Below, piece by piece: positions 62,760 to 64,000 of a stretch of 64,000 nucleotides of DNA (the first letter of the stretch is position 1; the number at the start of each line of letters is the position of its first letter). The stretch covers positions 434,001 to 498,000 of the forward strand of contig CBDDKZ010000005.1 in assembly GCA_965230415.1 (NCBI GenBank). Direction: 5' to 3'. The stretch is from CBDDKZ01 sp965230415. GTDB lineage: Bacteria; Bacteroidota; Bacteroidia; Cytophagales; JAAEPT01. The translations under genes were made by a program, and so were the position numbers. The notes under the pieces were generated by a model. The model did not search any database. It was not told the origin of the DNA and was given only the letters and a program-made list of their open reading frames with translations.

Positions 62760-64000
62760 CTACTTATTGCTTAGAAGTTGTGCTAATGTCGCATCTAATT
62801 TTTGACCACGCAAATCTTTCGCAATTATAATTCCATTTTCATCAATAAGAAACGTTGCCGGAATACCAGACACTCCGTATTTTCTGCCTGCAGCAGAATT
62901 CCATTTCTTTAAGTCCGACACATGATTTGGCCATAATAAATTGTATTTCTGAATGGCTCCTACCCACCTGTCTTTATTATTATCGAGAGACACTCCAAAA
63001 ACCTCAAATCCCTTTTCGTTGTACTTGTTATAAGCCGCTACTACATTTGGAGATTCACGAATGCAAGGGCCACACCATGACGCCCAAAAATCCAACAACA
63101 CCACCTTACCTCTTAGGTCCGATAACTTCAATTCTTTCCCTTCCGGATTCATCATAACAATTTCCGGTGCTTCATCTCCAATTCCAGGTGGGAACGACTC
63201 TTTTATTTTCTTCAAGGATGCCGATTCCGGGTATTCTTCAAAGGCTACTTTACTTAGTTTACCGGCATAAGCCTTATCTACAGAAAGTGCAATGTTAATA
63301 AGGTTTTCATACAGCTTTTCACGTAAAAGTGATTTGGGTTTAGTATACCCCAATATCACATTAATTTCCTTTTCTACATTTAGTTTTGACAACTGCAAAA
63401 AGCGTAAAGTGTAGTAATTGACCTTACGCATCAACATATCTCCACTCATCCAAATAGGGTTTAGAAACTCTTCCTTCTTTAAGTAGTTCTCTTTATTAGT
63501 GGATTCTGTTACTATAAACAAATCGGCCAATTCGTGAATGTATTTATGCTTAAAATCTACCTTTAATCGCTTAAAATCCTCGTTAAGTGTCACTTGCGCA
63601 GAATCCCATTTAGCTCTTAAAGCTATCATTTGTTTCTGTGACTCTTGAGGATTTACACGTCTCAAACGAGCTGCCTGCTGCGCTTGCTTATTAATTTCCT
63701 GTAATTCCGCTTCGAATGTTTGCGTAATAGTATGATAACGGTCCAAACCATTTAATACGTCGCTTCCTTCAATTTTTACGGAGTTTTTAAAATCAGTAGC
63801 ATTAACAGTAAAGTTCACTTCATCATCATAAAGCACAATTAAACCGCTATTGGTTTCAGATTCACCAATCCTGTAAATACCGCGATTAACAGCGGATAAA
63901 TCAATTGATGACTTTACCGTTCCCTTTTTAATTTTTATAGTTTGCTGCAGTATAGGTTTATCCAAAAGAATGGAGTACAAATTGAGCTCATTCAACTCCG
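62760..64000 (-). CDS. TlpA-like thioredoxin-fold protein with a DUF4369-like N-terminus, 5' end off the window
   Basis: The frame is open to the right edge with no ATG or GTG start in sight, so the N-terminal signal sequence lies outside. The visible part starts in a beta-rich DUF4369-like domain (KPILQQTIKIKKGTVKSSIDL, GIYRIGESETN), has a helical middle (ETFEAELQEINKQAQQAARL), and ends in a TlpA/ResA-type thioredoxin domain with WASWCGPCIRESPNVV (C-x-x-C), GVSLDNNKDRW and the cis-Pro loop GVSGIPATFLIDENGIII. These are exported disulfide reductases of Bacteroidota. It ends 5 bases before the sensor kinase start. Confidence 0.92.
   Translation of the reverse strand, partial: ELNELNLYSILLDKPILQQTIKIKKGTVKSSIDLSAVNRGIYRIGESETNSGLIVLYDDEVNFTVNATDFKNSVKIEGSDVLNGLDRYHTITQTFEAELQEINKQAQQAARLRRVNPQESQKQMIALRAKWDSAQVTLNEDFKRLKVDFKHKYIHELADLFIVTESTNKENYLKKEEFLNPIWMSGDMLMRKVNYYTLRFLQLSKLNVEKEINVILGYTKPKSLLREKLYENLINIALSVDKAYAGKLSKVAFEEYPESASLKKIKESFPPGIGDEAPEIVMMNPEGKELKLSDLRGKVVLLDFWASWCGPCIRESPNVVAAYNKYNEKGFEVFGVSLDNNKDRWVGAIQKYNLLWPNHVSDLKKWNSAAGRKYGVSGIPATFLIDENGIIIAKDLRGQKLDATLAQLLSNK

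Noticed and set aside
1..64000. CRISPR arrays, tRNA and rRNA genes, prophage
   Set aside because: No regularly spaced repeats, cloverleaf-like segments or ribosomal RNA sequence were seen. The phage-like genes (VgrG, gp25, sheath) belong to the T6SS, with no capsid, terminase or integrase genes.

Overview
The window comes from a Bacteroidota genome, probably Cytophagales or Flavobacteriia-like. The evidence is a SusC/SusD pair, a metallopeptidase with a type IX secretion sorting domain, promoters of the TTTG-N19-TAnnTTTG type, weak ribosome binding sites, and a type VI secretion system (T6SS) of the Bacteroidota-specific subtype iii. No tRNA, rRNA or CRISPR array was seen.

Region 1 (1-22.8 kb) is a T6SS-iii locus in five transcription blocks. 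Block a (minus) runs Hcp/TssD, VgrG/TssI, an unrecognised helical-repeat protein, and a PAAR-Rhs toxin scaffold whose C-terminal tip lies off the left edge. Block b (plus) runs a lipoprotein with a catalytically dead NlpC/P60 fold, TssG, TssN, a second Hcp, a putative Cys-His peptidoglycan-hydrolase effector, and a lipoprotein that is probably its immunity protein. Block c is one small unknown gene (minus). Block d (minus) runs TssH/ClpV, TssB and TssC. Block e (plus) runs TssE, TssF, TssP (PKD), TssK, TssO and an outer-membrane beta-barrel. Sheath, tube, baseplate, recycling ATPase and most subtype-iii envelope parts are present. No TssR-like protein is in the window. The strongest candidates for new biology are the Hcp2-effector-immunity cassette and the VgrG-adaptor-Rhs cassette.

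Region 2 (22.8-34.4 kb) is accessory: a GNAT enzyme, a SusC/SusD outer-membrane uptake pair with no enzymes beside it, two near-identical small secreted basic proteins flanking a broken gene, a Crp/Fnr regulator with a DUF2834 membrane protein, a lipoprotein, an IS110-family element with a likely bridge-RNA region, and an AAC(3)-I-like acetyltransferase.

Region 3 (34.4-38.1 kb) is a metal-uptake module. A TonB-dependent receptor and a thioredoxin-like protein are divergent from a DtxR/MntR-type regulator. A perfect 16-bp palindrome sits in the spacer of the receptor promoter.

Region 4 (38.1-64 kb) is mostly core metabolism and housekeeping: the oxidative pentose-phosphate operon (gnd-zwf-pgl), an overlapping kinase/inositol-monophosphatase pair, an MpaB-type oxygenase, a reprolysin-like T9SS-secreted peptidase, a cytochrome P450, Ppx/GppA, a TrkH potassium channel, an HldE kinase domain, an aspartate aminotransferase, a glycosyltransferase fusion, RecR, ClpS, a sodium:solute symporter, an alkyltransferase-like protein, an RluA-type pseudouridine synthase, a sensor kinase, and a TlpA-like thioredoxin cut by the right edge.
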